Assembly: GCF_032854445.1 (NCBI RefSeq)
Contig: NC_088295.1
Location: 14,929,385-14,993,384, forward strand
Source of the DNA: Liolophura sinensis
Lineage: Eukaryota; Mollusca; Polyplacophora; Chitonida; Chitonidae
Length of the DNA stretch: 64,000 nucleotides
Direction of reading: 5' to 3'
The notes below the pieces were generated by a model that was not told the origin of the DNA, did not search any database, and saw only the letters and a program-made list of their open reading frames with translations. Position numbers and translations under genes: made by a program. Position 1 is the stretch's first letter. Every line of letters begins with the position of its first letter. This document shows, piece after piece, positions 50,897-61,588 of the stretch.

Positions 50897-53800
50897 CTAG
50901 CTTACGTGTCCAGTGTTTCCTGATCCCACGTCGATGGCTTCGCTGGGGCAGTTTGCCGGAACGGCAAACACGGACGTGTCTGTGACGCTCATAGTCAGGT
51001 TCAGGTATAGAACTGTCGTCACAATCGTTGTTTCACCTGCAATCATCGGTAAACTACATTATCTTCAACACACTACACAAGCGTATAGAATGACTCTGCC
51101 ATCAGCATGCGATGAACATGAACGACAATGGTTGTACAAGTATGTTTTTATGTATGCTTGGGGTTTTAGGTAGTGCTTAACAATTTTTCCGTCATATGAT
51201 TACAATATGACTGGAGTTAGCGGTCTCAGTGCCGGACACATTGTTCTCATCTGTTCTGGAGTTAGTGGTGTCAATGAGGGAGGCAGTGTTCTTGCCGTTT
51301 CTGGAGTTAGTAATCTCATTGAGGGGCATTTGTATTCTCATATTTTCTGGAGTTAGCGGTCTCAGTGCCGGACGCAGTGTTCTCACCTGTTGTGGAGTTT
51401 GGGGTCTCCGGGAGAGGCACAGTATTTTCACCTGTTCTGGAATTTGTAGTCTGAATGAGGGACGCATTGCTCTCACCTGTTCTGGAGTTAGTGGTCTGAA
51501 TAAGTGACGCAGTATTCTCACCCGTTCTGGAGTTAGTGGTCTCAGTGAGGGACATTGTGCTCTCACCTGTTCTGGAGTTAGTGGTCTCAATGAGGGACTC
51601 AGTGTTCTCACCTGTTCTGGAGTTTGTGGTATCAGTGAGGGACGCATTGCTCTCACCTGTTCTGGAGTTAGGGGTCTCAATGAGTGACGCAGTATTCTCA
51701 CCCTTTCTGGAGTTTGTGGTATCAGTGAGGGACACCTTGCTCTCACCTGTTCTGGAGTATGTGGTCTCAATGAGGGACGCATTGTTCTCGACTGTTCTGG
51801 AGTTTGTGGTATCAGTGAGGGACACCGTGCTCTCACCTGTTCTGGAGTATGTGGTCTCAATGAGGGACGTAGTGTTCTCGACTGTTCTAGAGTTTGTGGT
51901 ATCAGTGAGGGACACTGTGTTCTCATCTGTTCTGGAGTTAGTGATCTCAGTGAGGGACACCGTGCTCTCACCTGTTCTGGAGTATGTGGTCTCAGTGAGG
52001 AACGCATTGTTCTCACTTGTTCTGGAGTTTGTGGCCTCCTTTAGCCTTTCCTGTTATGAAATTTGTAGTCTGAATAAAAGACGCTTTGTTCTCACCTGTT
52101 CTGGAGTTAGTGGTCTCAACGAGGGAGGCAGTGTTCTTGCCGTTTCTGGAATTGGTGATCTCAATGAGGGGCATTTGTATTCTCATATTTTCTGGAGTTA
52201 GCAGTCTCAGTGCCGGACACATTGCTCTCACCTGTTCTGGAGTTAGTGGTCTGAATAAGTGACGCAGTATTTTCACCATTTCTGGAGTTAGTGGATTCAA
52301 TGAGGGACATTGTGCTCTCACCTGTTCTGGAGTTAGTGGTCTCAGTGAGGGACGCAGCGTTCTCACTTGTTCCGGAGTTTGTGGCCTCCTTTAGGGAGAC
52401 TGTGTTTAGGGAGACTGTGTTCTGGAGTTTTTGGTTTCCGTAAGGGACACTGTGTTCTCACCTGTTCTGGAGTTTGTAGTCTCCGCGAGAGGTAAAGTGT
52501 TTTCACCTGTTATGAAATTTGTAGTCTGAATAAAGGACGCATTGTTCTCACCTGTTCTGGAGTTAGTGACCTGAATGAGGGACGCAGAGTTGGTGGTCTC
52601 AATGAGGGGCATTGTGCTCTCATCTGTCCTGGGGTTTGTGGTCTCCGTGAGAGGCACAGTGTTTTCACCTGTTCTGGAATTTGTAGTCTGAATGAGGGAG
52701 TGTTCTCACCTGTTCTGGAGTTTGAGGTCTCAGTGAGGGACACTATGTTCTCACCTGTTCTGAAGTTTGTGATTTCAGTGAGAGACACTGTGTTCCCAAC
52801 TGTTCTGGGGTTTGTGGTCTCAATGATGGACACAGTGTTCTCACCTGTTCTGGAGTTAGTCGCCTTAATGAGAGACGCATTGTTCTCATCTGTTCTGGAA
52901 TTTGTGGTTTCAGTGACAGACGCAGTGTTCTCACATGTTCTGGAGTTTGTGGTCTCAGTGAGGGACGCAGTGTTTTCACATGTTCTGGAGTTTGTAGTCT
53001 CAATGAGGGACGCAGTATTCTTGCCTGTTCTGGAGTTAGTGATCTCAATGAGGGTACAGTTTTCTCACCTGTTCTGGTGTTGGTTGTCTCAATGAGGGCG
53101 CAGTTTTCTCACCTGTTCTGAAGTTTGTGGTCTCAGTGACGTATGCTGTGTTCTAACCTGTTCTGGAGTTAGTAGTCTCGATGAGAGGTACGCAATCAGA
53201 GGCTCGAACCACTGAGCTGATCTCTAAGTCAGGGCGCTGTGGGTTGAACTCCCGGAACACGTTCACTGGTATGTTGTCCGCCAGGGTAAGCGGCACGGGA
53301 ATGTACTCGTCTTCTGCAACAACAGTGATAGATGGGCTGTGTAACTGACAAAACTTCCATGATGCAATATAAAAGTAAATAACAAACACCCCAAGGAAAA
53401 TAATGCAACAAACTGTTTGGCGAAAGAAGAAAATCCGCTTTGCCAAGTATTAAAAGACGTATAGCTCACAGGTGACTAAGCAATGTGTGGATCCGAATAA
53501 GGGATCTCGTTATTCATGGACGAGTCGATGGTAAAGCCAAAGAGTGCAGGAATTATCACAAATAATATGCCTAAAGTTGAGCCTGGGCAGCAGAGAGTTC
53601 ATCTTCATGTAACCCAAACTTAGCCGATCACTGCCATCCCAATCAGCCCGTCAATCAAACTTCTTACCTAAGAAGCACTTTTGTGCATGTTGGTTTGGGA
53701 GCTTGTACGTTGTGCAGTTTCCGTTAACTACTGTCCAGTACAGCCCCTGCAGATTAAAACAAGAATGAAAGAGACAACAGCGTTTTGCTTTTAATTAATT

Positions 53801-56800
53801 TTCTTCTGTACATATTCTGTGACACTATATATTTACTTCTCATTATACAGACAAATTCATTTTTTTTTTAACTGACTGGTTAATGGCAGAGTTATGGGTT
53901 AAGAAAACAGGGGAGTTCCCGGGGTAAACCGCCGACTTTTGACATATTATTTGGATTTGTGGAAAAGTAACAAGGATATACTAACAGGGATATCTTGATA
54001 AACATACATTGTGGAAGTCAAAGAAAATTGTTGGGATCAGAATATTGGGATGAAGAGAGTTAACGCGATCAATGGACATATGCACTCAAAACCACCACGA
54101 ATTATTTTCATGGATGACGCTTCGAAATTTTCGAGTTTTCACAATGGTCAGAGGTCGGCATACATGAATTGTATAAAATTTGATTAACGCCAGAGATGTA
54201 GGGAGTGCGCCGTGGCCGAACAGTTTGAAGCCGCTTGCCTTTTGGGTTGCCGGTTGGGTTCAAATCCGGTTCAAAGCCAGGGGATTTGTGAATTTCCCGC
54301 TTTCACTTTTCGTGGGCTTTTAATGACAATATATAAGCGGTCGGTGACGCTCGTACCGTCCTTTGCACAATCAAATAAATAATCACGTGAGAAAGGAATA
54401 ACAGTTCGTGTTCAGGACAAATTGCACCACTGAGAAATAAGACATGAGGTAACCTGCCAAATTTCGTCAATTTGTCAATATTTGTACAGAAATTTAGGAG
54501 ATCATGGAAAGGCGGTCCATACATTTATTTATTTATTTATTTATTTATTTATTTGATTGATGTTTTACTCCACACTCAAGAATATTTCATTTATACGACG
54601 GCGGCCAGAGAAAAAGGGCAGAGCTCGGGGGAAACCGAAGACCAGTCGCAGCATGATGGGAGACCTTTCCACGTACATACAATTAAAACGGTATTTCAAG
54701 CTATTTTGCGCTGCTGATTTTATCTTCGCGAGCTTTATTGTTTAACAAATACAACTTGAAATTCTATTATTCTGTCAAAAAGAATTACTCACAAGACAGA
54801 AAAGTAAATTAGGCACAGAACGTCTACAAACAAGTCTCACATGCGTGTGAGAAATACTCACAGCATGGAACAACTTACACCATAAGATGGAATAACCGTT
54901 CACTATATATGTAGAATCCTCAACACGGTATATCTAATAGTTCACAACAGGTGACAATTAATAGTTCAAAGCATGAAACAATGAATTGTTCGCAACATGG
55001 ATCTATTAACAGTTCAGTGTTGCGAGCTGTTAATAGTTCGCAACATGGAACCATTAATAGCTCACAACACGGAAATAATGACCCACAAAATGGAACACGA
55101 TTCAGTAGCAGTTTTGGTAATTTGGTCTCCTTGCAGGAAGCGTAAAGTCCGTTCCTAAATTCGTTCCCGTGTCATCAGGTCAGAATTAGTATGACCTGAA
55201 CAAAATTAAACTTTTGTGACTGTTTAAAGTAAAGTAAAGTAAAGGCCGTTTAAAAGACATTCATATAACCATGCAGGTCAAAACAGATACGTGTGTGCAT
55301 GTTTTAGATTATGAAAAGCTGTGAGTATAGCGTCTACTTTAATTGTGGTCGTTTATCGTATAGATTCTGAGAAAATGACCACCTGATGTGAACTGTTAAA
55401 GATAAGGCTTCGTGCTAATTTGCCGGATATTCACATATACAACATATCATGAATTGGTCAAAGGGTGCGAATTTCCCAAAATATATAATTAGAGTGCGAC
55501 TTTCCCAAACCATGTAATGTGGGTGCCATTTTCCCTAAGACATGTAATTAGGGCACGACTTTCCCAAAGCATGTAAATTGAGTGCCTACTTTCTCAATAC
55601 ATGTAATTATGGCACGACTTTCCCAAACCATGTAAATTGAGTGCCTACTTTCTCAACACATGTAATTAGGGTGCGGCTTTCCCAAACCATGTAATCTGAG
55701 TGCCATTTTCCCAAGACAGGTAATTAGGGTATGAGTTTCCCAAACCATGCAATTAGGGGGGGGACTTTCCCAAAACTAGATATTGACGTGCAACTTTCTC
55801 AAAACATGTTATTAACGTGCGACTTCCCCAAAACATTAATCTGGGTAAAACTTTCCAAAAACATCTAATTAGGGTAAGACTTTCCTAAAACATGTAATTA
55901 GGGTGCCATTTTCCCCAAGACATGTCATTATAGGGTGAGAATTTTTCAAACCATCTAATTAAGGTGCGATTTTCCCAAAACATGTAATTAGGGACTAAAC
56001 ACGCATATAGCCTATATATATTGGTCCAATCAGGGGACACCATACATGTGGTCAAAAATTAAACCCTTGGTGAAGAAGGTAAGGAATTTTTAGGTTTCAG
56101 GGTGGTTACCACGTTCAAATTAAAGGATCTCATATTTGTCATTTTGTGGATGCATTGCTCAGATATACAAAATGAGTATGGGCTTACAATATAGGATACG
56201 TCTGGTGAAGATTCAAACTTTGGGAATGGGACCAGAAATGTGGCTCTGAAAGTATGCGGCCATAAATACAAAGGAGTTGTGCCAAAGGATTACATATCAT
56301 CGCATACCATTTAAAGCAGCACAACTCACCTTGTTGAAATCTTGAACAACAATGAATTCGTTATCAAACACGTATTCCTTTGAATATGTCCTTCCATTCT
56401 GAAAGTCCATGGAAAAGCTGAAAAGATTTAACAATGGAAGTAAAATCTTGCTTGTTTTAAATTCAAAAACGTGTGCAGAATGAGTATATTTTCTCGGTTA
56501 AATACTGTGTGACCGAGTGAAACATACAATTAATGTAGGCCATAAACAATATGGAACCAAAGATGTCAAATTTTCATCATAATTTCATTTCCAAATGAAC
56601 ACCATCAAGCCCCTTTGATGCACTGATATACATTTTACGCAACAAAAAAATATAGCTATGTAAAAAACTCACATATAGGTTTATAAGCCCACATTTTAAA
56701 TCTAGATGATAGTCAATCAAGACAAAAAAAAAAGAAGAAAAAAAAAAAAAGAGAAAACAATTTTGTAAAGTGGGCCTACTTTCCGATGGAGGTGCTGGAT

Positions 56801-56949
56801 GCAGTGGCGTGCCCCGGGGCGGCTGTGACCGTGTAGACCCCGATCTGCCCGGAGTACTGGCCAGGCTCACAGCATATCACCTTAGGTTCGGGTGGGACCA
56901 CAGCCCCAGTCAGCGCCACTAGACCAGTCAGATACAGGAGTGCCGACAT
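50897..56949 (-). CDS. Ependymin-related secreted protein
   Basis: Exons: 56780-56949, 56330-56417, 53668-53746, 53158-53313 and 50897-51036. All join in frame to about 210 residues. The protein starts with a signal peptide (MSALLYLTGLVALTGA). Ependymin-family features follow in order: a CC pair with a Gly-rich N-terminal strand, YVFDNEFIVVQDFNKGLYWT, NGNCTTYKLP, DNIPVNVFREF, the SDCVPLIET Cys motif and the last strand VLYLNLTMSVTDTSVFAVPA before the final Cys. NCT and NLT are possible N-glycosylation sites. The fold is related to LolA-like hydrophobic-ligand binders; the family is expanded in marine invertebrates, with roles from regeneration to shell matrix, so the function here is not specified. 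The last intron carries a 45-bp minisatellite derived from the end of exon 4. Introns 2 and 4 are unusually long for such a short gene. Confidence 0.88.
51210..53157. repeat. 45-bp minisatellite of ~40 units in the last intron of the ependymin-related gene
   Basis: On the minus strand each unit reads roughly ctcattgagaccactaactc, cagaacag, then gtgagaacactg. It is the last ~30 bp of exon 4 plus its 5' splice site and the first intron bases. The first unit overlaps exon 4 itself (exon end 53158); the next donor-like sites lie 45 bp and then 44 bp further in (53113, 53069). Most units are 45 bp, so several frames stay open for 80-270 codons on both strands. Part of the array (about 51225-51370 and 52100-52240) is a longer internal duplication. 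Confidence 0.93.
54194..54385 (+). mobile_element. tRNA-derived SINE (family C)
   Basis: A tRNA-like head (box-A-like cgccgtggccgaacagtttg, box-B-like gggttcaaatccggttc) is followed by an unrelated body and a short cacaatcaaataaataat tail that resembles the family-A tail. It lies in intron 2 of the ependymin-related gene, antisense to it. Confidence 0.6.
54525..54680 (-). mobile_element. SINE (family A), truncated
   Basis: A long (TTTA)n run is followed by ttgattgatgttttactcca, ctcaagaatatttcatttat and acgacggcggccag, the reverse of the family-A 3' end. The body is shortened and diverged, ending near tttccacgtacat. Confidence 0.85.
54845..55105. repeat. Degenerate ~22-bp tandem repeat
   Basis: A motif of about 22 bp (aatagttcgcaacatggaac-like) recurs roughly ten times with many substitutions. 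It lies in intron 2 of the ependymin-related gene. Confidence 0.7.
55463..55995. repeat. ~30-bp minisatellite, about 17 units
   Basis: Units of about 30 bp (catgtaattagggtgcgact then ttcccaaac) recur through the stretch. In part of it two unit types alternate, giving a ~60-bp higher-order repeat. It lies in intron 2 of the ependymin-related gene, upstream of exon 3. Confidence 0.9.
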
Positions 56950-57149
56950 GTCCACGGCTGTTGTTCTCAGAGGAGTGAAAGGAGCAGGTGCTCACAAACA
57001 CGTTTTGTACAGCGACAGGTTCACCCCATACAATGACAAGGACAAATTGTGTCCCCCTTCTCTTATCTTACACACACGCAAATACCCCGACTGTTAGCAA
57101 ACCCTTCTATGGTTATAGGATTCCCTGCACAGCACGCGTTACAACATTA

Positions 57150-57230
57150 ACACGAATTTCCTAAGCATAAGACTGCCTTGCATAAGCAAGTCGCATGGGT
57201 TCAATCCCAAACAAGGCTCGTGCTTAATAT
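57150..57230 (+). mobile_element. tRNA-like SINE head, fragment
   Basis: The block catgggttcaatcccaaaca looks like a box B with its T-arm stem, and a weak box A lies ~40 bp upstream. No intact cloverleaf is seen, so it is called a SINE remnant rather than a tRNA gene. Confidence 0.4.
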
Positions 57231-57562
57231 TTAAAAATCTGCACTATTGGCACTTTTTTCTATATTGGGATTCACACAGACCATATTAAGCACTAGTTGG
57301 ACAAAAATAAGGAGGACTGTATACTGTAGAAAGTTGTGTGTCCGATCTAATTTTTGGCATGACGTTCCACTGAAGCATCACTGTAATTATTAACAGGAAC
57401 TTCATTATTTGATTGCTGCTTAATGGCATGCTAAAGTATTTTCCCTTATACCATGGCGTGGTCAGTTTTGTGGGTGGACGAGGACAGAGTGCCTGAAGTA
57501 AACCACCGATCTTTGACAACGTTAATAACGAACTTTCCCGCGTGTGATGTACAGACTTGCCA

Positions 57563-57780
57563 GCTAGGGGGCCTCCGTGGCTAAGAGGGGTAGCGCGCCA
57601 GCACGGCGCAATCAGCCTGAAGCCTCCCACCAATGCGGTCGCTGTGAGTTCAAGTCCAGATTGAACTGGATGTGGGTTTCCTCCGGGCTCCTCCCGGTTT
57701 CCTCCCACCATAATGGTGGCCGCCGTCGTATAAATAAAATATTCTTGTGTACGGCGTAAAAACACCAATCAAATAAATCA
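57563..57780 (+). mobile_element. Full-length SINE (family A)
   Basis: It begins ggggcctccgtggctaagag (tRNA-like head), continues with box-B-like cgctgtgagttcaagtcc, then the core (cctcccaccataatggtggc, cgccgtcgtataaataaaat, tgtgtacggcgtaaaaacac) and an (AAAT)n tail. It closely matches the copies at 38935-39190 and 63498-63766. Confidence 0.92.
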
Positions 57781-58159
57781 ATCACTTCAAATATTGGTGG
57801 AAGACAGAACGTAAAGACTGCGAAGATTATCCACAGCAAAATCGTGCGTACTTCAAATTCTTTGCAAATGTGAACGAACAGGCCATCACAACAGTCAAGA
57901 ATTAATGGTTTCCAGCAGGGCCACTGTATACAATAGAGCCAGCAAGGGTATCCTTTGAAAGATTTAAAGTTCATACGTGGCTGGACGATTCTTGAGGAAA
58001 GCTGACCCAACCTCAAATCCTGATATAACAACTTAGCCTGCGCGGAGATGGCAAGCAGTTGCAGTTCGCAGCTGTGACCTACAGGTTTGGGCTTCATTCT
58101 GGTGGAAGAGGCGTGTCCTAAAGTGCAAGACTGTAAATTTAACAGCCCCTCGAGCGCCA

Positions 58160-58325
58160 TCAGCAACTTAGTCTCACCTAGACCCCATGTGAATTATGAG
58201 AGAGGGGGAATATAGAAATTCCCTGTTCCAAGGTCAGAATTGAACCCTGTAGCTTGTGTACCAGCAGTTGGTAGCCATGCACTCTAACACTGAATCATGT
58301 GCCAATGCCACTCACAGATGACCTG
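58160..58325 (-). mobile_element. tRNA-like SINE remnant
   Basis: On the minus strand, tgattcagtgttagagtgca (box-A-like) is followed ~35 bp later by acagggttcaattctgacc (box-B-like). The following body is not shared with families A or B. Confidence 0.5.
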
Positions 58326-58863
58326 CATCATTGCTTACAAAGGAATTTTGATCAACATAAAAACCTTGAACTCTCCTTGACAACCACTAACCCTTTTCAA
58401 GTAAAAGCTAAAAAAAACATGGCTTATTCATTTGGCAAGACACAAAAATGCTAAAATGGTCAATAGTTCAAAACATAAATAAATAAAATAAAACAAAATT
58501 AATGAAAAAAATCAGGCATATAAAATAAATGTAGTTAAGAAAATATAAAAATGATGCCAAAATCAGATGAAAGAGCACCAAAACTTATTTGCAAATATGA
58601 TCTGTAATATTTTTTTTTCAAGAGAAAATGGTATTTGAAAATATTTTTGTATGGTGGGTGTTTGGAACTAACTTTTGGTATTTATATTTCAAGGTAAATT
58701 TGTTGTTAATTTTGAAAGACATGTACTTAACTTATGATAATATTTATGAACGTATTAAAAATATAAATATGATCCACATTGAGGTTTGGTACATTTGTTA
58801 GCTGAAAAGAACAAATTCTAGTGCAAAAATATTTATTAAACCTGTGTTACATCCTCATTTATG

Positions 58864-59215
58864 AAAGACCGGCCCTGATAGCACAGTGAGTAGAGCGTGC
58901 GCTTCGGGAGAGGTAGATCCAGGGTCAATCCTGGGTTGAGTCACACCTAAGGCCTTAAAAGAGGAAGTTGTTGGTATTCAGCATGAAGGCGATAGTGCAA
59001 CGACTGGTTGACCCATATGAGTATAATGGCTCGGGCGGGGCGCCTTACTTGCCTTTGGTAAGCCGCCTCGGTGAAACAGCACTAGATAAAAGAGCGGTGA
59101 AAATCCGTCCTGCAACAAGGAGGCACATTACATGCACTGTAAGGATTCCTTTGTTGCCATATGACTGAAAAATTTTTCAGTGCAACGTTAAACCCTAAGC
59201 ACTAAATCACTCATT
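58864..59215 (+). mobile_element. tRNA-derived SINE (family B), near full length
   Basis: The head ggccctgatagcacagtgag with tagagcgtgcgcttcggg (box A, anticodon arm) and gatccagggtcaatcctggg (box B) is tRNA-like. A ~200-bp body follows, then the conserved 3' domain ccatatgactgaaaaatttt with gcaacgttaaaccctaagca. A diverged relative is at 6935-7085. Confidence 0.88.
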
Positions 59216-61588
59216 TATGACATTATTAAACAAAGACTATAAATGTCAAAAGGTGGTCCTAAATACCCACCACACAAAAAATATTTTCAAGTGTCTTTTT
59301 CTCAAGGAAAAATCTGAAAAAATATTGAAGACCATATTTAGGAATAACTTTTCGCACTCTTTCATCTGAACTTTAGGTCATTTCTATGTTTTCTCCACCT
59401 TTAACTCAGCTTAGGTACTACAACCATATAGAGGTCCACCTTCCAGTTGAGTGGTTAACATATCCACCAATCAGTAACTGACAAAGGGGGTAACACATAC
59501 AGGCTAGCTTTCACTGGTTTGACTGTGGCTTGGTTAAGGTAACAGAATCATTTCTGATTGGCTGGCGTGAGACAGAAGCATGTCTAGGCTAGACAGTCTA
59601 AGCTGAATTTGAGGTAATGCTATGCAACTGTAGGCCAATCAGTGTGGATTCTGCATCACTGCACCTCAAAGACAGGAGAGTTCAGCCCTGAACAAAAAAT
59701 CAAATAAACAAGCACCACAGTGTGTCTTACAGTTGCAATTTAACTTCTGAGTTTATGCCCGATGGTGATGTAGCATTACATATACATAACTTTCAAGGCA
59801 AAAACACACACAATGTTGATTTTGCTCTTTATGAAAGAGGCAATACCTTCCTTTTACTGTTGTTTTCTTACCTAATAATGCACCAGGTTTTGTAGATTGT
59901 TAAACGAGAAACACAAAACAGAAGTGCTTTATAAAAAGGAGCTTGTGTATTAACAGAAGAGTAACCAATAGGAAATATACACCTGGAATTGCATCTGTCC
60001 ACAGATCCGGGACATCACTGGTATGTTAAAAAAAAGAAGACATAAATAAATAAATCAGATAATATAATGAATAGTCAGATACAACTAAACTTAACAAAAT
60101 GAAAGATGGTAAACAAAAACCACAGTAGAAGATTATGGTGTGGTTACCTCTTTTACACTCTTGCCTTCAAAAAAAAAACCCAGCAATTTAAATCATTTCT
60201 TCAGAAGAGTACATCTATATACATAGCATACACATAATAAAGACACAGTTGGACAGTTGATCACAATGCTAGCTACAACCTACATCTTCACGTGGAAAAC
60301 AAAAGGCTATGGAAGGGTTCAGGAAAGTGCTACTTCTTGTAGTTGTTTCCTCTGCAAACGTTCTGGGAAGAATTTTGATTTGAAGCAACTTTCTGGAAGC
60401 AGTTTCAATATATGCAGAGCGAATGGTCCACTGTATTTCACCTCAAGTTCGACATGAAAAAATGACCTGTCAGAAGCATGTGAAGGCCTTGAAATGATAC
60501 TTTTCAGCCAAACACTCACATTTTCCTCATAAGAAATTAATCAAACATCACAACAAACTCTTAAGTGGTCCTATAAGGCGTATGAATCCATCAAAACCAA
60601 GGCAAAAAAGTTACTGGGAAAAAGCTAAACTTCAGATGAAATACAGTCTGATGTATCCAAACTCCCCTATATTTACCTATATCAGCTAACTTATAATGTT
60701 AACTCCAGTGGCCTTCAGGGGCCTTTACTACAGAACAATAAAACCTTAGAAAATAACAATGACTATCAGAAGTCCTTGAGACCAGACATGAATAACACAG
60801 GTAGTGATGTATTCCTAAACAAGTTTTTAACCTAAAGGTCTATTATAAACACATGAATTTATTGGACAAACCAGACAATGCTGCATGTAATATCACTGAA
60901 CTTTAACTAACAATATCCTGAGAATAGATAATGTCCTATCAACAGGTAGTTTCCTACTGGTAATTAGTTCTTAAAGAATGAACATCTATGTTTTACATGG
61001 AGCTTTGGGGTTAGCAGGACTAACTGAATGTCTTCCAGCAAAGACCTCCCAAGAAAATCATACACTTCAATTACAAGTAGAATACATAAAATGTTGTTTT
61101 TTCTTCAGCCTCATATATATACATTCACAAGGGGATACATCCTTATGGTCTCTGGTTGAGTACTTTCTCTCATGCCCCAAGGCATACACCACTCTCTGTG
61201 GCCCCCAGTCACCACCCAACCAACTGAAAGCACTGCAACAGGGCCTTATCAGCGCTTCAGAAAGGGCGCAATTAGCATGAGCTACAATAGGGTCATTTAC
61301 ATATCACGTAAACTGATATTGGTTTGATACAACAGCAGTTTATACGGCTGCACATGTACACTGCAAGAACACATATGACATATCCAGGTCTTTGTTACAT
61401 CTTGTCCTATCCACTCTTCAATGGTGTTACTATCTATTGGAGAGTTTTGAGGGCGTATGAATCCATCATAGATAAACAGACCCAGCATTCTGTCATTCAT
61501 CGAGCTATGAAAGTCCTTCAGGATATTCTCTTCAGACCACCCGGGCAGAATCTCAGCACTTCAGCCATGCTCAAGTCAAGACGCAGTT

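Larger units (their letters stand above)
56950..61588. other. Intergenic DNA between the ependymin-related gene and GID4
   Basis: The first ~200 bp must contain the ependymin-related promoter; I see no TATA box close to the start codon. tRNA-like SINE remnants are at 57150-57230, 57563-57780, 58160-58325 and 58864-59215. The part up to 61588 presumably includes the GID4 3' UTR; a minus-strand AATAAA at about 60858-60863 is one candidate poly(A) signal. 58330-58860 and 59220-60850 are AT-rich with no recognisable feature. Confidence 0.55.

Noticed and set aside
51192-52201. Long repeat ORFs on both strands (up to 274 codons) in the 45-bp array
   Set aside because: The unit length is a multiple of three and lacks stops, so several frames are open at once. 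The array sits in an intron and starts from copied exon-intron junction sequence, so it is a minisatellite rather than a gene.
53314-53446. N-terminal hydrophobic extension (MAKRIFFFRQ start) of ependymin-related exon 4
   Set aside because: It is an open stretch upstream of a good acceptor (gttgttgcag before 53313), and joining exon 3 there keeps the frame and the family order. The extension is intronic.
55463-55995. Possible CRISPR-like array
   Set aside because: There is no repeat-spacer alternation; units are contiguous and degenerate, in an intron of an animal gene.
57612-58166. 184-codon minus-strand ORF
   Set aside because: Its 3' third is the reverse strand of a SINE and the rest shows no family resemblance or splice structure.
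58864-58940. Possible true tRNA gene
   Set aside because: Box A and box B are present, but the stems are imperfect and a SINE body and tail follow directly.
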